Positions 50,347 to 59,563 of a DNA stretch of 64,000 bases are shown piece after piece. The notes under the pieces were generated by a model. The model was not told the DNA's origin. It searched no databases and was given only the letters and a program-made list of their open reading frames with translations. The translations under genes and the position numbers were made by a program. The stretch's first letter is position 1; the number at the start of each line of letters is the position of its first letter. Location of the stretch: the NCBI GenBank assembly GCA_019119595.1, contig DWWS01000027.1:39747-103746 (forward strand), read 5' to 3'. This stretch comes from Candidatus Eisenbergiella merdavium (GTDB taxonomy: Bacteria > Bacillota > Clostridia > Lachnospirales > Lachnospiraceae).

Positions 50347-50489
50347 TGCTTCCTCCGTTCCGAAGCGCTTTAGCGCTGAGGAACGCGCAGAGAAATCGCG
50401 GATGCGATTTCTCTGCTGCGATCCAGGGATTTGTGACGCTTCGGCACAAATCCCGATTGAAAAATGTGCTACCTGGCACATTTTTCAAT
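50347..50489 (-). repeat. Structured leader repeat, copy C (before exoA), with extra hairpin
   Basis: The hairpin GGGATTTGTG/CACAAATCCC (50426-50435 with 50445-50454) holds the loop strand 50437-50444. That strand pairs over 8 bases with CCGAAGCG (50360-50367) next to the ribosome site. The inner hairpin is 13 bp and perfect (50387-50399 with 50404-50416). A further perfect 15-bp hairpin, GATTGAAAAATGTGC, flanks it at about 50455-50490. Confidence 0.75.
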
Positions 50490-50507
50490 CTTCCTCCGTT
50501 TCTTTAT

Positions 50508-51155
50508 TCAGCCCTTGTCCGCATAATAGCCGTGCGAAAGAATTTCCAGCTCCGCCCTTGCGTCCGTGGCTTCGGTGATGCTTTTGCAGATCTGCTCCTG
50601 CCTTTCGGCGTCAAAGGCCAGCACAAATCGGACGTTTACGCCGTATTCGGCGCTCTCCTGGGTAATCCCTTCTCTTGCCATCAGATGCTGGAGCCTGCCC
50701 ACGTCCGGATAGTCCACCGTCACCTGAAGCCTTGTCCCATAGCGCATGGTGACCACGGTGCAGTTTAAAAGCCCTTCCTTCACCGCCGCGCCGTAGGCGC
50801 GCACCAGTCCGCCCGTCCCCAGAAGGGTGCCGCCGAAATACCGGGTCACGACCACTGCCGTGTTGCAGATCCCTTCCTTTAAAAGCACCTCAAGCATGGG
50901 CCGTCCGGCTGTTCCCGAGGGCTCCCCGTCGTCGCTGCAGCGGGTCAGCTCTCCTCTGCGTCCGATCACAAAGGCGGAGCAGTTGTGGGTGGCGTCCCAG
51001 TATTTTTTCTTCATTTCCTCAATAAAAGCAGCGGCTTCGCCTTCCGTTTCCACCGGGCGAAGCGTGGCGATGAACCGGGATTTCTTTTCCACAAGCTCGC
51101 CGCACCCGCCCTCCGACACGCATTTCCAGGGCGGAAAGCTCTCTTTTTTTTCCAT
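50508..51155 (-). CDS. YigZ/IMPACT family protein
   Basis: The 215-aa protein has the IMPACT N-domain: KKSRFIATLRPVETEGEAA near 24, THNCSAFVIGRRGELTRCSD near 56, DGEPSGTAGRPMLEVL near 76 and VVVTRYFGGTLLGTGGLVRA near 98. A DUF1949 C-domain follows. The family is linked to translation or peptide processing, with no firm role in bacteria. I chose the ATG at 51155 with GGAGGAAAAT upstream. Confidence 0.92.
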   Translation of the reverse strand: MEKKESFPPWKCVSEGGCGELVEKKSRFIATLRPVETEGEAAAFIEEMKKKYWDATHNCSAFVIGRRGELTRCSDDGEPSGTAGRPMLEVLLKEGICNTAVVVTRYFGGTLLGTGGLVRAYGAAVKEGLLNCTVVTMRYGTRLQVTVDYPDVGRLQHLMAREGITQESAEYGVNVRFVLAFDAERQEQICKSITEATDARAELEILSHGYYADKG

Positions 51156-51245
51156 ATTTTCCTCCATGCCGAAGCCTTGCTGAGGCACGCGCAGAGAAAT
51201 TGCGCATGTGATTTCTCTGCTGCGATCACAGGATTTGTCCGGCAG
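51156..51245 (-). repeat. Structured leader repeat, copy D (before yigZ-like gene), 5' part lost
   Basis: It closely matches copy C in the middle, with a perfect 10-bp hairpin (51191-51200 with 51211-51220) and CGAAGC near the ribosome site. The distal loop strand is missing, as if about 20 bases were deleted at the TTTGTCCGG junction. Confidence 0.65.
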
Positions 51246-51396
51246 CTTTATCTTACCACAGGCGGGCATAAAACGGAAATGAATTGTGAACAATTCTTAA
51301 TAATTATGAAAAACCTTTATTTACCGGGGCAACTTTGCTATAATGAGTCAGGTAATGCCCTTTTGGGCAAGCTTTCAGCTTAGAGGAGGCAATTTC

Positions 51397-54228
51397 ATGA
51401 ACTATGGCAAAAGAGGTGCCGCCAGGAAAAAAAAGGCACTGCGTTCCAAGTCAAAAAAGTGGGGCAACCGGTTTGCCCTTAGTTTTTTTAAGGTATTTCT
51501 GTGCTGTGTGATCGCCGTGGGCGTACTCGGCATCTGCGGCGGACTGGGTTTTGTGAAGGGGATCCTTTCCTCGGTTCCGGACATGTCGAACATTGATGTT
51601 TCGCCCTCCGGCTTTTCCACTTTCATCTATGATTCACAGGGCAATCAGACTGCCAAGCTGGATGCGGAGGGCTCCAACCGGGTTCCGGTAAGCATGGAGG
51701 ATATTCCCGAGGATCTGGCCCACGCGTTTGTGGCCATTGAGGACGAGCGTTTTTATGAACATAACGGGATCGATCTGAGAGGTATCCTGCGCGCGGCTTA
51801 TGTGGGTCTGACCAGCGGAAATTTTTCCGAAGGAGCGAGCACCATCACCCAGCAGCTCATTAAGAATAACGTGCTGACCACATGGACAAGTGAGAGCGAA
51901 CGGGGCTTCGCATACAAATTAAAGCGTAAGATCCAGGAGCAGTATCTGGCCGTCATGCTGGAACAGGAGATGGACAAGGACAAGATCCTGGAAAACTACA
52001 TGAACACCATCAACCTGGGACAGAATACGCTGGGCGTGCAGGCCGCATCCCGCCGCTATTTCGGGAAGAACGTATGGGATCTGAGCCTTTCCGAGTGCAC
52101 CGTCATCGCGGCCATCACACAGAATCCCTCCCGCTATAATCCCATTTCCCATCCGGAGGACAATGCCAACCGGCGCGAAGACGTGCTTGACAAAATGCTG
52201 GAGCAGGGCTGGATCACGCAGGGCGAGTACAACGAGGCGCTGGCCGACGATGTATATTCCCGTATCCAGACCGTCAACCAGGAAACCGGAGAGACGCAGG
52301 TCAATTCCTATTTTGTGGACGCCGTTACGGAGGAGGTAATGGAGGATCTGCAGGCGGCCGGATATTCGGAAACCCAGGCCTATTCCCTGCTCTACGCAGG
52401 CGGTCTGAAGATCTACACCACACAGGATCCCAATATCCAGGCAATTGCGGACGAGGTGTGCTCCAACGAGGAGAATTATCCGGACGGCACCACCTGGTAT
52501 CTGGATTATCAGCTCACCATCGAGCGCGACAATGGGGAAACGGAAAACTTCAGCAAGGAAATGCTGGAGACCTGGATGGAGGAAAACGGGAATACCAGCA
52601 AGTATCCTCTGCTCTTTTCCTCCCAGGATGATGCAAACGCCACGATCGAGCAGTACAAGACGCATCTGCTTGAGAGCGGCGGAGAGGTGATCGCGGAGAA
52701 AATTTCCATGACCCCTCAGCCTCAGATCTCCATGACCATTGAGGATCAGTCCACGGGCTACGTGGTCGCCATCGTGGGCGGACGCGGCGCGAAGGAGGCA
52801 AACCGGACGCTGAACCGGGCCACCTCCACGCCGAGACAGCCCGGCTCCACGTTCAAGATCGTTTCCACCTACGCGCCCGCTCTGGACAGCGCGGGACTGA
52901 CGCTTGCGGATGTGTTTGTGGACGCGCCGTTCAATTATGACAGCGGGCGGCCGGTTTCCAACTGGTACAGCTCCGGCTACAGAGGCATCTGCTCTCTGCG
53001 AGAGGGTATCGCCGATTCCCTGAACATCATCGCCGTCAAAACGCTGACCTACATCAGTCCGCGCACGGGCTATGACTATCTGATGAATTTCGGCTTTACC
53101 ACGCTGACGGACGGGGAAGAGATCAACGGCCAGATCTTTTCGGATGTGGCGCAGCCCCTTGCCCTTGGCGGCATCACCCACGGCGTGACCAATCTGGAGC
53201 TGAACGCCGCGTATGCGGCTATTGCCAACAAAGGAACCTACATCGAGCCCACGCTGTATACCAAGGTGGTGGATCATGACGGAAACGTGATCCTGGACAA
53301 CACCCAGCCGGCCTCCCGTCAGGTCATCAAGGAAAGCACCGCCTTCCTGCTGACGGATGCCATGGTGGACGTGGTTACCACCGGAACCGGAGCGTCTGTC
53401 AACTTCGGCGGCATGTCCATCGCCGGAAAGACCGGAACCACCTCAGATTATAACGATGTATGGTTTTCCGGCTATTCGCCCTACTATACCTGCACCACCT
53501 GGACCGGCTATGACAACAACGCAAAGCTGGCCGCCGGCGGCGAACGGAACCTGGCCAAAACCCTCTGGCGCGCGGCCATGAGCAAGATCCATGAGAATCT
53601 GGAAAATAAGGCCTTTGAGGTTCCCGGCGACATCGTTACCGCCACTGTATGCTCAAAGAGCGGCAAGCTCCCCATCGAAGGGCTGTGCTCCGAGCTGAAA
53701 ACGGAATATTTCGCCCAGGGAACGGTTCCCACGGAAACCTGCGACGTTCACTATCAGGGCTTTGTATGTGAGTATTCCGGCCTGAAGGCCACAGATCAGT
53801 GCCCGTTCAAGGTTCCGGGAACCCTGGAGCTTACGCCCTCCATGGACGCCACCCTTTCCGGAAACGTGACGCAGGCTGCCAATGAATGCCCGCATAACGC
53901 GGAATTCTTTGCGGATCCCAACGCCGCAGCCGCAGTCATAGAACAGCAGCAGCAGGAAATCAACGCGCGAAACCTGCTGAACAATTACGACATGCAGATG
54001 GCGACCTGGCAGGCGGCCCTCCAGAACGCACAGGCGGCTCTCACCGCCGCACAGCAGCAGGCTGCTTCCGCCGCCGACGAAGCGTCACAGGCAGCAGCGC
54101 AGGCCGCTATCGCTCAGGCGCAGCAGGAGATTGACAGCCTGACTGAGCAGATCACCGCCCTGCAGAACGCCTATGCTGCGCAGCAGGCACAGCAGGCCGC
54201 TCAGGGAACGGCGGAGGGGACGCAGTAA
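51397..54228 (+). CDS. Class A penicillin-binding protein 1A
   Basis: The 943-aa bifunctional enzyme polymerises and cross-links peptidoglycan. A single membrane segment lies at about 30-55. The transglycosylase has EDERFYEHNGID near 115 and GASTITQQLIKN near 148. The transpeptidase has the serine in PGSTFKIVS near 486, the SxN in DSLNII near 543 and KTGTTSDYND near 678. The C-terminal 110 residues are Gln/Ala-rich and likely extended. I chose the ATG at 51397 with GAGGAGG upstream. Confidence 0.95.
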   Translation: MNYGKRGAARKKKALRSKSKKWGNRFALSFFKVFLCCVIAVGVLGICGGLGFVKGILSSVPDMSNIDVSPSGFSTFIYDSQGNQTAKLDAEGSNRVPVSMEDIPEDLAHAFVAIEDERFYEHNGIDLRGILRAAYVGLTSGNFSEGASTITQQLIKNNVLTTWTSESERGFAYKLKRKIQEQYLAVMLEQEMDKDKILENYMNTINLGQNTLGVQAASRRYFGKNVWDLSLSECTVIAAITQNPSRYNPISHPEDNANRREDVLDKMLEQGWITQGEYNEALADDVYSRIQTVNQETGETQVNSYFVDAVTEEVMEDLQAAGYSETQAYSLLYAGGLKIYTTQDPNIQAIADEVCSNEENYPDGTTWYLDYQLTIERDNGETENFSKEMLETWMEENGNTSKYPLLFSSQDDANATIEQYKTHLLESGGEVIAEKISMTPQPQISMTIEDQSTGYVVAIVGGRGAKEANRTLNRATSTPRQPGSTFKIVSTYAPALDSAGLTLADVFVDAPFNYDSGRPVSNWYSSGYRGICSLREGIADSLNIIAVKTLTYISPRTGYDYLMNFGFTTLTDGEEINGQIFSDVAQPLALGGITHGVTNLELNAAYAAIANKGTYIEPTLYTKVVDHDGNVILDNTQPASRQVIKESTAFLLTDAMVDVVTTGTGASVNFGGMSIAGKTGTTSDYNDVWFSGYSPYYTCTTWTGYDNNAKLAAGGERNLAKTLWRAAMSKIHENLENKAFEVPGDIVTATVCSKSGKLPIEGLCSELKTEYFAQGTVPTETCDVHYQGFVCEYSGLKATDQCPFKVPGTLELTPSMDATLSGNVTQAANECPHNAEFFADPNAAAAVIEQQQQEINARNLLNNYDMQMATWQAALQNAQAALTAAQQQAASAADEASQAAAQAAIAQAQQEIDSLTEQITALQNAYAAQQAQQAAQGTAEGTQ

Positions 54229-54287
54229 CGCTCTGGCAAAGACTGTGCTTTCCCCCTCGAAAAAGAAAAAAAGTTTTTCAGCCTTTT

Positions 54288-54332
54288 AAGGGGCCGACGA
54301 ACCGGTTATCCGGTTTATCGGCCCTCTTTTTT
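54288..54332 (+). terminator. Terminator after the PBP gene
   Basis: GGGCCGA-AACCGG pairs with CCGGTT-TCGGCCC across TTAT, followed by TCTTTTTT. Confidence 0.88.
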
Positions 54333-54378
54333 GACTCTATGAATATCATCTAACCTATTTCCTGACGAGGTAACAGAA

Positions 54379-55491
54379 TTGACGCGAAAAGAAATCTTAT
54401 CAAACCATCCATTCAAAATCTGGCAGGGGAAAGACGGACGTTGGCGAACCCGCGTGATCGGCCCGGACAACAACCGTATTCTGATTGCCAAAAGCACCTT
54501 GAAAAAAGTCGAAGATTCGATCATAGAAAACTACAGGAGGCAGATTCCAACCATTTCCACCGTGTTTGAACAATGGATTACGTATAAGCTGGCCATTCAT
54601 TCCATCATACAGAATACGGCTGACCGCTATCAAAATGATTTTAACACCTATTTCAAGGACAGCATTTTGAGCGATAAACCGATCTGTGAGATCAACAGTG
54701 AGGATATTGAAAACTTCATTGACGAGCTGTTAATGCTTAATCTGACACAAAAAACGTTTTCCAATACGAGAACGGTTCTGTTCGGTATTTTCCGCTACGC
54801 GAAAAAGCTTAGGCTTACCACGCTGAGCATTACTTCCGTTGTGAACGATATCGAGGTGTCAAGAAAAAGCTTTAAAAGGCCGGATAAAAGCCATGAGAGA
54901 CAGATTTTTTCCGTGAATGAGCTGGAAGCGATTCTTCGCTACTGCGACCAGAACCCTTCCACCCAGAACATGGCCGTATCCGTTGCCGCCAGAACGGGCG
55001 TCAGGATAGGCGAGCTTGCGGCAATCCGTTTTTCCGATGTGAGCCCTAACCGGATCCATATTCAAAGAACGGAGATCAAACACAAGGATGAAAATGGAAA
55101 AACTGTCTGGGAAGTCCGTGAAATGCCGAAAACGGAAGCCGGAGACCGTTATATCTATGTGACCGATAAAGTGATGGAAACCATCCGGCAGATGCGTCTG
55201 CGGCCTCATGTGACAGACTACGTTTTTGAGGTGAACGGTCATTGGATGCAGACCTTCTATTATGACAGGGCGCTCCGAAAGATCTGTACGGAGCTGAATA
55301 TCCCGGTCAGAAGCATGCACAAACTGCGCCGCACCTATGGAACCCAGTTGATCAACAGTCATTTGGAAGATTCTCTCGTCACCTCTCAGATGGGACATTC
55401 ATCCATCGACACCACCAGAAAATATTACTACTATGATAATCTGGAGGATGAATATAAAAAGAACCTCATCCTGAAGGCAATCTCCTTTTAA
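54379..55491 (+). CDS. Tyrosine recombinase (integrase)
   Basis: The 370-aa protein has an N-terminal arm-binding part, a SAM-like core domain (about 60-150) and a catalytic domain. Catalytic residues: Arg in ARTGVRIGELAAIRF near 212, His and Arg in SMHKLRRTYGTQL near 313, His in QMGHSSIDT near 337 and Tyr in RKYYYYD near 350. It starts at TTG 54379 with ACGAGG upstream. Its end lies 98 bases from tRNA-Thr, the usual place for an integrating element, but no other element genes are seen. Confidence 0.9.
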   Translation: MTRKEILSNHPFKIWQGKDGRWRTRVIGPDNNRILIAKSTLKKVEDSIIENYRRQIPTISTVFEQWITYKLAIHSIIQNTADRYQNDFNTYFKDSILSDKPICEINSEDIENFIDELLMLNLTQKTFSNTRTVLFGIFRYAKKLRLTTLSITSVVNDIEVSRKSFKRPDKSHERQIFSVNELEAILRYCDQNPSTQNMAVSVAARTGVRIGELAAIRFSDVSPNRIHIQRTEIKHKDENGKTVWEVREMPKTEAGDRYIYVTDKVMETIRQMRLRPHVTDYVFEVNGHWMQTFYYDRALRKICTELNIPVRSMHKLRRTYGTQLINSHLEDSLVTSQMGHSSIDTTRKYYYYDNLEDEYKKNLILKAISF

Positions 55492-55539
55492 GGGAGTGTA
55501 ACCTCAAAATAACCATGTGTAACAGGCAGTTTTGCAAAA

Positions 55540-55580
55540 GAAAAACGCCAAAACCCGCTTACGTACTGGATTTTGGCATC
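55540..55580 (-). terminator. Terminator of tRNA-Thr
   Basis: On the minus strand GCCAAAATCC pairs with GGGTTTTGGC, followed by GTTTTTCTTTTG. It starts about 10 bases after the tRNA 3' end and also faces the integrase gene end. Confidence 0.75.
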
Positions 55581-55589
55581 ACTTTCCAA

Positions 55590-55662
55590 AGCTGCTGACG
55601 GGAATCGAACCCGTGACCTCCGCCTTACCAAGGCGACGCTCTACCGACTGAGCCACAGCAGC
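55590..55662 (-). tRNA. tRNA-Thr, anticodon GGT
   Basis: The 73-base gene folds as a full cloverleaf. The acceptor is GCTGCTG with CAGCAGC plus discriminator T, the D arm GCTC/GAGC and the anticodon loop TTGGTAA gives GGT. The T arm is ACGGG-TTCGATT-CCCGT. CCA is not encoded. It reads codon ACC. Confidence 0.97.
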
Positions 55663-55701
55663 GTTTCTTGTTTTCAGCTTTTTGCGCTGTCAACGATGAT
55701 T

Positions 55702-55730
55702 AGTATAGCACGGTCGGTAAGGTCTGTCAA
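55702..55730 (-). promoter_or_regulatory. Promoter of tRNA-Thr
   Basis: Consensus TTGACA (55725-55730) and TATACT (55702-55707) are 17 bases apart, about 40 bases before the tRNA. Confidence 0.88.
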
Positions 55731-55839
55731 CAAAATTTTATATTTTTTGAAGTTTTTTTTACGGCGTACTTTGCACCGCCTTCTACAGTGCATATTACGG
55801 CGCACTTACACTGCTTCCGTTTCTCTTTATCTCCACCGT

Positions 55840-57594
55840 TTATTCCCTCACCTGCCAGGCGATATACATATCATCCTCGAATACCACTTCCATATTTTCA
55901 TGGATCCAGTCCCAGGGAAAATCGTCTGTATCCCGCTCGTAGGGCCAGACCAGCCCGGTGCCCTCCGGCCCTGTCTGAACCTTGTCCATCAGCACATAGT
56001 CCGGCCGGATCTCATCTACCGCAAGCTCCTTTCCCCGGCAGCGGGTGATATGGAAATACACGTTCTGGCTGGCGTACACATCCCCGGTCAGGATGGTATC
56101 CACCTGCGTCTCGTCCAGGCAGCTCAGGGCCGCATAGATATGGTTATCCCTGCTGTCATATCCGGCGTTGTAGCCGTCCGAAAGAAAGCAGGCGGCCATG
56201 AAGCAGACAGAAGCGGCAGATACGGCAAAGCCTGCGGCCCGCTTTTTCCCAGCCCATTTCCTCCCGGCCGGTTTCTTCCTTTCACCTGCGGTTTCCTTTT
56301 TTCCTTCCCCGCCGCTGGCACAGAGGCGGGCGGACAGGCAGCGGAGGGTCCCCCATGCTGTCAGCACGAACAGCATGGCGAGCACGCTTCCCATATAGGT
56401 AAAAACGCGCAGATAGGGAAACACGCACTGAACGAAGAGAAATACGGGAACCATCACCGTCAGGATCAGGCAGTACAGGCCGCAGTAGGCAAATCCGCGC
56501 TCCCGCTTACGGAAAGAGGCCAGGGTCAGAAGCAGAAGGACGATCAGGCAGACGGGGATCAGAACCGCAAGGACATACCCGCCGCCGGGATACACCTGAT
56601 TCAGCACCCGCAGCAGATATCCGCCGATCCCCTCCATAAACTGCGCCCTGTCCACACTCTGGATGTTCGGATCGGAAAGCATGGCGTTCAGGCCGCGCCC
56701 AAAAGCGGCGGCAGGATCGGAAAGGAGCATCTGAAAGTGGCTCATTCCATAGAAGGGGCCGCCCTCCTCCTTCACGAGAAAATTGGAGCCGATGGCAAGC
56801 CAGATGATGGTATAGAGGCCGAAGGTCACTGCGGCTGCACAGGCGGATGCCGCGATCAGCCGGATCAGCCTGCCGTATTTTCTGCACACAAGGAGGAAGA
56901 GGCCACCCGCGAGGCAGACGGACACCACCCAGTACAGATTGCTGGGAATGGCGTAAAGCCCTCCCGCAAGGCAGGCAGCAAAGCCGACATAGAGCCAGAA
57001 GCGGCTGTTTTTCCAGAAGGCCCGATTTTCCGGGGAAGCATGGGCTTTCCCTTCCTGCGGCACGCAGATTTCATAGAGCAGGTTCGCCGCCGCGATCAGG
57101 AAAAAGCCGGACAGGGCATAGCCCCTTCCCTGCGCCGCCTGCTGGGTCACATTGTACATGGCCGCAAAAAGAGCGCAGCCAGTGACCGCGGCGGCGGCGG
57201 GAGTCACCTTTTTCAGAAGGCGGTACAAAAGCAGCAGGCTTCCGGCGGAGGCCAGAAGGGAAACGCCGCGCAGTCCGAGATAAGGGCTTCCAAGGTAGTT
57301 TACCAGCGCGGAAAGGGCGGAGAAAAACACATGGTTATTGGGCAGGGGCCAGTGGATCATGGAATAGATCATGCCCCTGTCGATGAAATTTTCATAGGTA
57401 TACAGCTCATCGTACCAGGGCGGGATGCGAAAAAGTCTCCACACATAGTATCCCGTCACCCCGCAGAAAAAAAGCGCGAACAGCCAGTTTTCCTTCAAAA
57501 GCTCATACAAAGCCCTTTTTCGGGGGCGGCAGGCCGCTTTTTCTCCCGCGGACTGTTCCAACGGCGCCTCCGCCCTGTTTGTCATTATCTTCAT
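55840..57594 (-). CDS. Polytopic membrane glycosyltransferase (GT39-like)
   Basis: The 584-aa protein has about eleven membrane segments. The first loop has PPWYDELYTYENFIDRG near 57, the acidic site seen also in the glycosyltransferase at 29.6-31.4 kb, and HWPLPNNHVFFSALSALV near 81. The tail (from about 480) is an extracytoplasmic domain. Sugar and acceptor are unknown. ATG at 57594; another ATG three codons later is possible. Confidence 0.8.
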   Translation of the reverse strand: MKIMTNRAEAPLEQSAGEKAACRPRKRALYELLKENWLFALFFCGVTGYYVWRLFRIPPWYDELYTYENFIDRGMIYSMIHWPLPNNHVFFSALSALVNYLGSPYLGLRGVSLLASAGSLLLLYRLLKKVTPAAAAVTGCALFAAMYNVTQQAAQGRGYALSGFFLIAAANLLYEICVPQEGKAHASPENRAFWKNSRFWLYVGFAACLAGGLYAIPSNLYWVVSVCLAGGLFLLVCRKYGRLIRLIAASACAAAVTFGLYTIIWLAIGSNFLVKEEGGPFYGMSHFQMLLSDPAAAFGRGLNAMLSDPNIQSVDRAQFMEGIGGYLLRVLNQVYPGGGYVLAVLIPVCLIVLLLLTLASFRKRERGFAYCGLYCLILTVMVPVFLFVQCVFPYLRVFTYMGSVLAMLFVLTAWGTLRCLSARLCASGGEGKKETAGERKKPAGRKWAGKKRAAGFAVSAASVCFMAACFLSDGYNAGYDSRDNHIYAALSCLDETQVDTILTGDVYASQNVYFHITRCRGKELAVDEIRPDYVLMDKVQTGPEGTGLVWPYERDTDDFPWDWIHENMEVVFEDDMYIAWQVRE

Positions 57595-57673
57595 CGCTCA
57601 GACATTCCTCTCTTTCCGGCTGTCCACGCCGTTTCATTTCCGGGAATCCGCCGGAGGCATTCCAGCCACACCC

Positions 57674-59563
57674 TCACTCCAGCTCCCGTTTTCCCGTATA
57701 CAGCTCGTAATATCTTCCCTTCATCGCAAGGAGCTGCTCGTGGTCTCCGCGCTCGATGATCTCTCCCTGCTCCAGCACCATGATAGCGTTGGCGTTGCGT
57801 ACCGTGGAAAGCCGGTGGGCGATCACCAGCGTGGTGCGGTCGGCCATCAGACGGTCCATGCCCTCCTCGATGTGTTTTTCCGTGCGGGTATCCACGGAGG
57901 AGGTGGCCTCGTCCAGGATCAGGATGGGGGCCTTTGAGATGGCCGCCCTCGCGATGTTGAGAAGCTGCCTCTGGCCCTGGCTTAAGTTTGCACCGTCACC
58001 CTCGATCATGGTATCATAGCCATTTTCCAGGCGCATGATGAAGGAATGGGCGCTCGCGGTCCTCGCCGCCTGCTCCACCTCCTCATCCGTGGCATCCAGC
58101 CTTCCGTAGCGGATGTTTTCCCGTACCGTCCCGGTGAAAAGATGGGTGTCCTGGAGCACCATCGCGATGTTTCTGCGAAGCTCGTCCCGCTTCATGTCCC
58201 GGATGTCCACGTCGTCAATGGTGATCGTTCCCTCGCTGATATCGTAAAAACGGTTGATCAGGTTGGTGATGGTGGTCTTGCCCGCTCCGGTGGAGCCGAC
58301 GAAGGCGATCTTCTGTCCCGGCTTGGCGTACAGGCTCACCTTTTTCAGCACCACCTTTTCAGGAGCATAGCCGAAGGTCACATCGGTCAGGCGCACATAG
58401 CCCCGGCAGGGGGAAAGCGTGACCGCGTCCGGCTTATCCTCCGGCTCCGGCGCTTCGTCCATGACGGCAAACACCCGCTCCGCGCCCGCGAGGGCGGAAA
58501 AAATGGTGTTCATCTGCATGGAAAGCTCGTTGATGGGGCGGCTGAACTGTCTGGAATAGTTGACGAATACGGTCAGTCCGCCGATATCAAAGCCGCGGAG
58601 CACGCACAGAAGGCCGCCGATGCAGGCGGTGAGGGAATAGCCCACCTGGCCCAGATTTCCCATGACGGGTCCCATGATGCCTCCGAAAAACTGAGCTTTG
58701 ATCTGCTTGTCGCGCAGGTCGTAATTCAGGAAGGAAAATTCCTCCTGTGCGGTTTCCTCGTGGCAGAACACCTTGACCACCTTCTGCCCCGTCACCGTCT
58801 CCTCGATGTAGCCGTTCAGGGTTCCAAGCGCCGCCTGCTGCGCCTTGTAGAAGCGGCGACTGCGCATGGTGACGGCCCTGGCCGCCAGCATCATGAAGGG
58901 GACCATCACCACGGTGATGAGCGTCAGCCACACATTGGTATAAACCATCAGGCAGAAGGTTCCCACCACGTTGATGGAGCTGGAAATGATCTGAACCACC
59001 GTGTTGTTCAGCATTTCTCCCACCGCGTCCACATCGTTGGTGAAGCGGCTCATGATGTCGCCATGGTTATTGGTATCATAAAAGCGCACCGGCAGCTTCT
59101 GGATCCGGGAAAACAGATCGTTCCTCAGCCGGAAAATGGCTCCCTGCGAGATGCCGATCATGATCCGGGACTGGAAATACTGGGCCGCGATCCCCACCGC
59201 ATAGATGCAGGCCATCAGCAGGAGGGAGGAAAACAGGGTCTGCACACTTCCCTCCGCCGAGGTCAGGCTGTTGATGATGGGACGCAGCATATAGGAGCCT
59301 GCCAGGGAAGAAACCGTATTGAGGATCACGCAGAAAAACACCACCGCAAGCCCAATGCGATCCTTTTCTATATAGGAAAGAAGTCTTCTCACCGTCTTTC
59401 CCGTATCCTTCGGCCTTCCGCCCGCTCTTCCTCTTCCTCCCCGCGGCCCGCCAGGCCCGCCGCCCGGCCTTCCCGGCCCGCCTGGGCCTCGTCCCTGAGC
59501 CTGCGCCTGTTTTGCCGCATAGGAATATTTTCTGATCAGGGCCTCTTTTCTCGCCTCATTCAT
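57674..59563 (-). CDS. ABC exporter subunit B with Gly/Pro/Arg-rich N-terminus
   Basis: The 629-aa subunit starts with a cytoplasmic tail, residues 20-50, made almost only of Gly, Pro and Arg. The membrane domain follows, then an ATPase with Walker A GSTGAGKTT near 422, a changed signature LSQGQRQL near 525 and canonical Walker B ILILDEATSSVD near 547. Its ATG overlaps the stop of the partner gene as ATGA. Together the two form a heterodimer with one consensus and one degenerate ATP site. Confidence 0.92.
   Translation of the reverse strand: MNEARKEALIRKYSYAAKQAQAQGRGPGGPGRPGGGPGGPRGGRGRAGGRPKDTGKTVRRLLSYIEKDRIGLAVVFFCVILNTVSSLAGSYMLRPIINSLTSAEGSVQTLFSSLLLMACIYAVGIAAQYFQSRIMIGISQGAIFRLRNDLFSRIQKLPVRFYDTNNHGDIMSRFTNDVDAVGEMLNNTVVQIISSSINVVGTFCLMVYTNVWLTLITVVMVPFMMLAARAVTMRSRRFYKAQQAALGTLNGYIEETVTGQKVVKVFCHEETAQEEFSFLNYDLRDKQIKAQFFGGIMGPVMGNLGQVGYSLTACIGGLLCVLRGFDIGGLTVFVNYSRQFSRPINELSMQMNTIFSALAGAERVFAVMDEAPEPEDKPDAVTLSPCRGYVRLTDVTFGYAPEKVVLKKVSLYAKPGQKIAFVGSTGAGKTTITNLINRFYDISEGTITIDDVDIRDMKRDELRRNIAMVLQDTHLFTGTVRENIRYGRLDATDEEVEQAARTASAHSFIMRLENGYDTMIEGDGANLSQGQRQLLNIARAAISKAPILILDEATSSVDTRTEKHIEEGMDRLMADRTTLVIAHRLSTVRNANAIMVLEQGEIIERGDHEQLLAMKGRYYELYTGKRELE

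Noticed and set aside
55573..57759. 728-codon plus-strand frame starting at the tRNA-Thr gene
   Set aside because: It begins inside the antisense of the tRNA (giving the well-known spurious GNRTRDLRL start) and then shadows the glycosyltransferase on the other strand.
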